This document shows positions 63,314 through 64,000 of a stretch of 64,000 bases of DNA, in pieces; position 1 is the stretch's first letter; every line of letters begins with the position of its first letter. This DNA is from Acuticoccus sp. MNP-M23. Its GTDB lineage: Bacteria > Pseudomonadota > Alphaproteobacteria > Rhizobiales > Amorphaceae. The stretch covers positions 992,001 through 1,056,000 of the forward strand of contig NZ_CP133480.1 of assembly GCF_031195445.1 (NCBI RefSeq), given 5' to 3'. The notes under the pieces were generated by a model that worked only from the letters and a program-made list of their open reading frames with translations, made no database searches and was not told the origin of the DNA. The position numbers and the translations under genes were made by a program.

Positions 63314-63928
63314 TTGACGATACGCTTTCACCAGCGCGACCTGCCAGCCCCGATTACTGGCATAGCGTCCATTGCCATCGACACCGAGGCAATGGGTCTC
63401 AACAACACCCGCGACCGTTTGTGCGTGGTGCAGATGTCCACCGGCGACGGCACGGCCGATCTGGTGCAGATCGAGCGCGGCCAGACCGAGGCGCCCAATC
63501 TCGCCGCCATGCTGGCCGACCCGTCCATCGAGAAGCTGTTCCACTTCGGCCGGTTCGACATGGCGCTGCTGGCGCATACGCTCGGCGTCATGCCCGCGCC
63601 GGTCTACTGCACCAAGATCGCGTCCAAGCTTGCCCGCACCTACACCGACCGGCATGGCCTGAAGGAGCTGTCGCGCGAACTGATTGGCGAGGATATTTCC
63701 AAGCAGCAGCAGAGCAGCGACTGGGGCGCCCCTGCCCTGACCGACGCGCAGAAAGCCTATGCCGCGTCCGACGTTCTGTATCTCCACCGCATCCGCGAAA
63801 AGCTTGACGCGATGCTGGAGCGCGAAGGCCGTGCCGAGCTGGCACATGCGGTGTTCGAAGCCCTTCCCACACGTGTCCGCCTCGATCTGGCGGGCTGGGA
63901 AAACGTCGACATCTTCGCGCACTCGTGA
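63314..63928 (+). CDS. Ribonuclease D, short form
   Basis: 204 aa, a DEDD exonuclease domain only. The catalytic acids are Asp and Glu in AIDTEAMG (near 22-25), Asp in HFGRFDMALL and Asp in YAASDVLYLHRI. It lacks the HRDC domains of E. coli RNase D, as is normal for the alphaproteobacterial version found upstream of the lpt genes. Trims 3' ends of tRNA and other RNAs. The start is TTG at 63314; no ATG or GTG is available upstream and the ribosome-binding site is weak (GAG 9 bases before). Confidence 0.87.
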   Translation: MTIRFHQRDLPAPITGIASIAIDTEAMGLNNTRDRLCVVQMSTGDGTADLVQIERGQTEAPNLAAMLADPSIEKLFHFGRFDMALLAHTLGVMPAPVYCTKIASKLARTYTDRHGLKELSRELIGEDISKQQQSSDWGAPALTDAQKAYAASDVLYLHRIREKLDAMLEREGRAELAHAVFEALPTRVRLDLAGWENVDIFAHS

Positions 63929-64000
63929 TGGGCAAGGCCGCCATCTCCGCCGCAGCCGCCGTCCATGGCGGCGAGGCCCTGCCGCCCGCGCGGCGGGTGG
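63928..64000 (+). CDS. Start of an unidentified CDS, probably lptC
   Basis: The ATG overlaps the RNase D stop by one base (TGATG) and the frame (MGKAAISAAAAVHGGEALPP) stays open to the window edge. In many Hyphomicrobiales RNase D is followed by lptC, lptA, lptB and rpoN, so this is probably lptC; the 24 visible residues alone do not prove it. Confidence 0.45.
   Translation, partial: MGKAAISAAAAVHGGEALPPARRV

Overview
The window is 64 kb of high-GC chromosomal DNA from an alphaproteobacterium, most likely of the Hyphomicrobiales (Rhizobiales) group. This is inferred from the gene families: a CpdR receiver protein, an RpoH-type sigma factor, the acidic FYDLN/TIGR02300 protein, the aroA-cmk-rpsA order, a short RNase D, and a candidate sRNA carrying the UUUCCUCCCU signature of the rhizobial alpha-r8 (MmgR) family. 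No rRNA operon, CRISPR array or replication origin is visible.

Layout. 1-6.2 kb holds single genes: a PhzF-type isomerase cut by the window edge, a MltB-type transglycosylase, a pentapeptide-repeat protein, a cation/proton antiporter, and a divergent TetR regulator/leucine-type dehydrogenase pair. 13.5-6.2 kb (minus strand) is one tightly packed operon: SDR, methyltransferase, a four-gene polyamine/opine-type ABC importer, a HisD-like dehydrogenase and a GNAT protein. 13.6-25.4 kb is mostly housekeeping (an AbiTii-like protein, PBP1A, DNA polymerase I, a caspase-like protein, YceI-OmpA fusion, HisN, N-formylglutamate hydrolase, CpdR) with a candidate sRNA in one gap. 25.4-33 kb holds tRNA-Val, an orphan PemK-like toxin, a second candidate sRNA, then a seven-gene catabolic operon (Gfo/Idh/MocA oxidoreductase, cupin, DUF993 aldolase-like protein, tripartite TctCBA transporter, TIM-barrel isomerase). 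33-41.3 kb holds modABC behind rpoH, then aroA-cmk-rpsA and the TIGR02300 gene.

41.4-51.5 kb is an integrated island of about 10 kb. It lies between the 3' end of an intact tRNA-Ala(GGC) gene and a perfect 27-bp copy of that end. Next to the right copy is a frameshifted, truncated tyrosine-recombinase fragment. Inside are a broken ATPase gene, a complete IS3-family element with a dead orfB, and two truncated IS1182-like copies in the same orientation. These two bracket an AT-rich sulfotransferase gene and a sensory module: a CheB-CheR-PAS-GAF-HWE histidine kinase fusion, divergent from a stand-alone CheB-like methylesterase and a single-domain response regulator.

51.6-61.8 kb is accessory metabolism: a DeoR regulator divergent from a NudK-type Nudix hydrolase, then a D-threonine-aldolase-like enzyme, an SDR and a complete dipeptide/opine-type ABC importer, with a convergent amidohydrolase. 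The right edge holds a soluble lytic transglycosylase, a short RNase D and the first codons of what is probably lptC.

The most interesting items are the tRNA-Ala island and its chemotaxis-like sensor cargo, the two candidate sRNAs, the HisD homologue with altered zinc and histidinol ligands inside an importer operon, the caspase-like protein with a CXXCH motif, and a DNA polymerase I whose proofreading motifs are degenerate.
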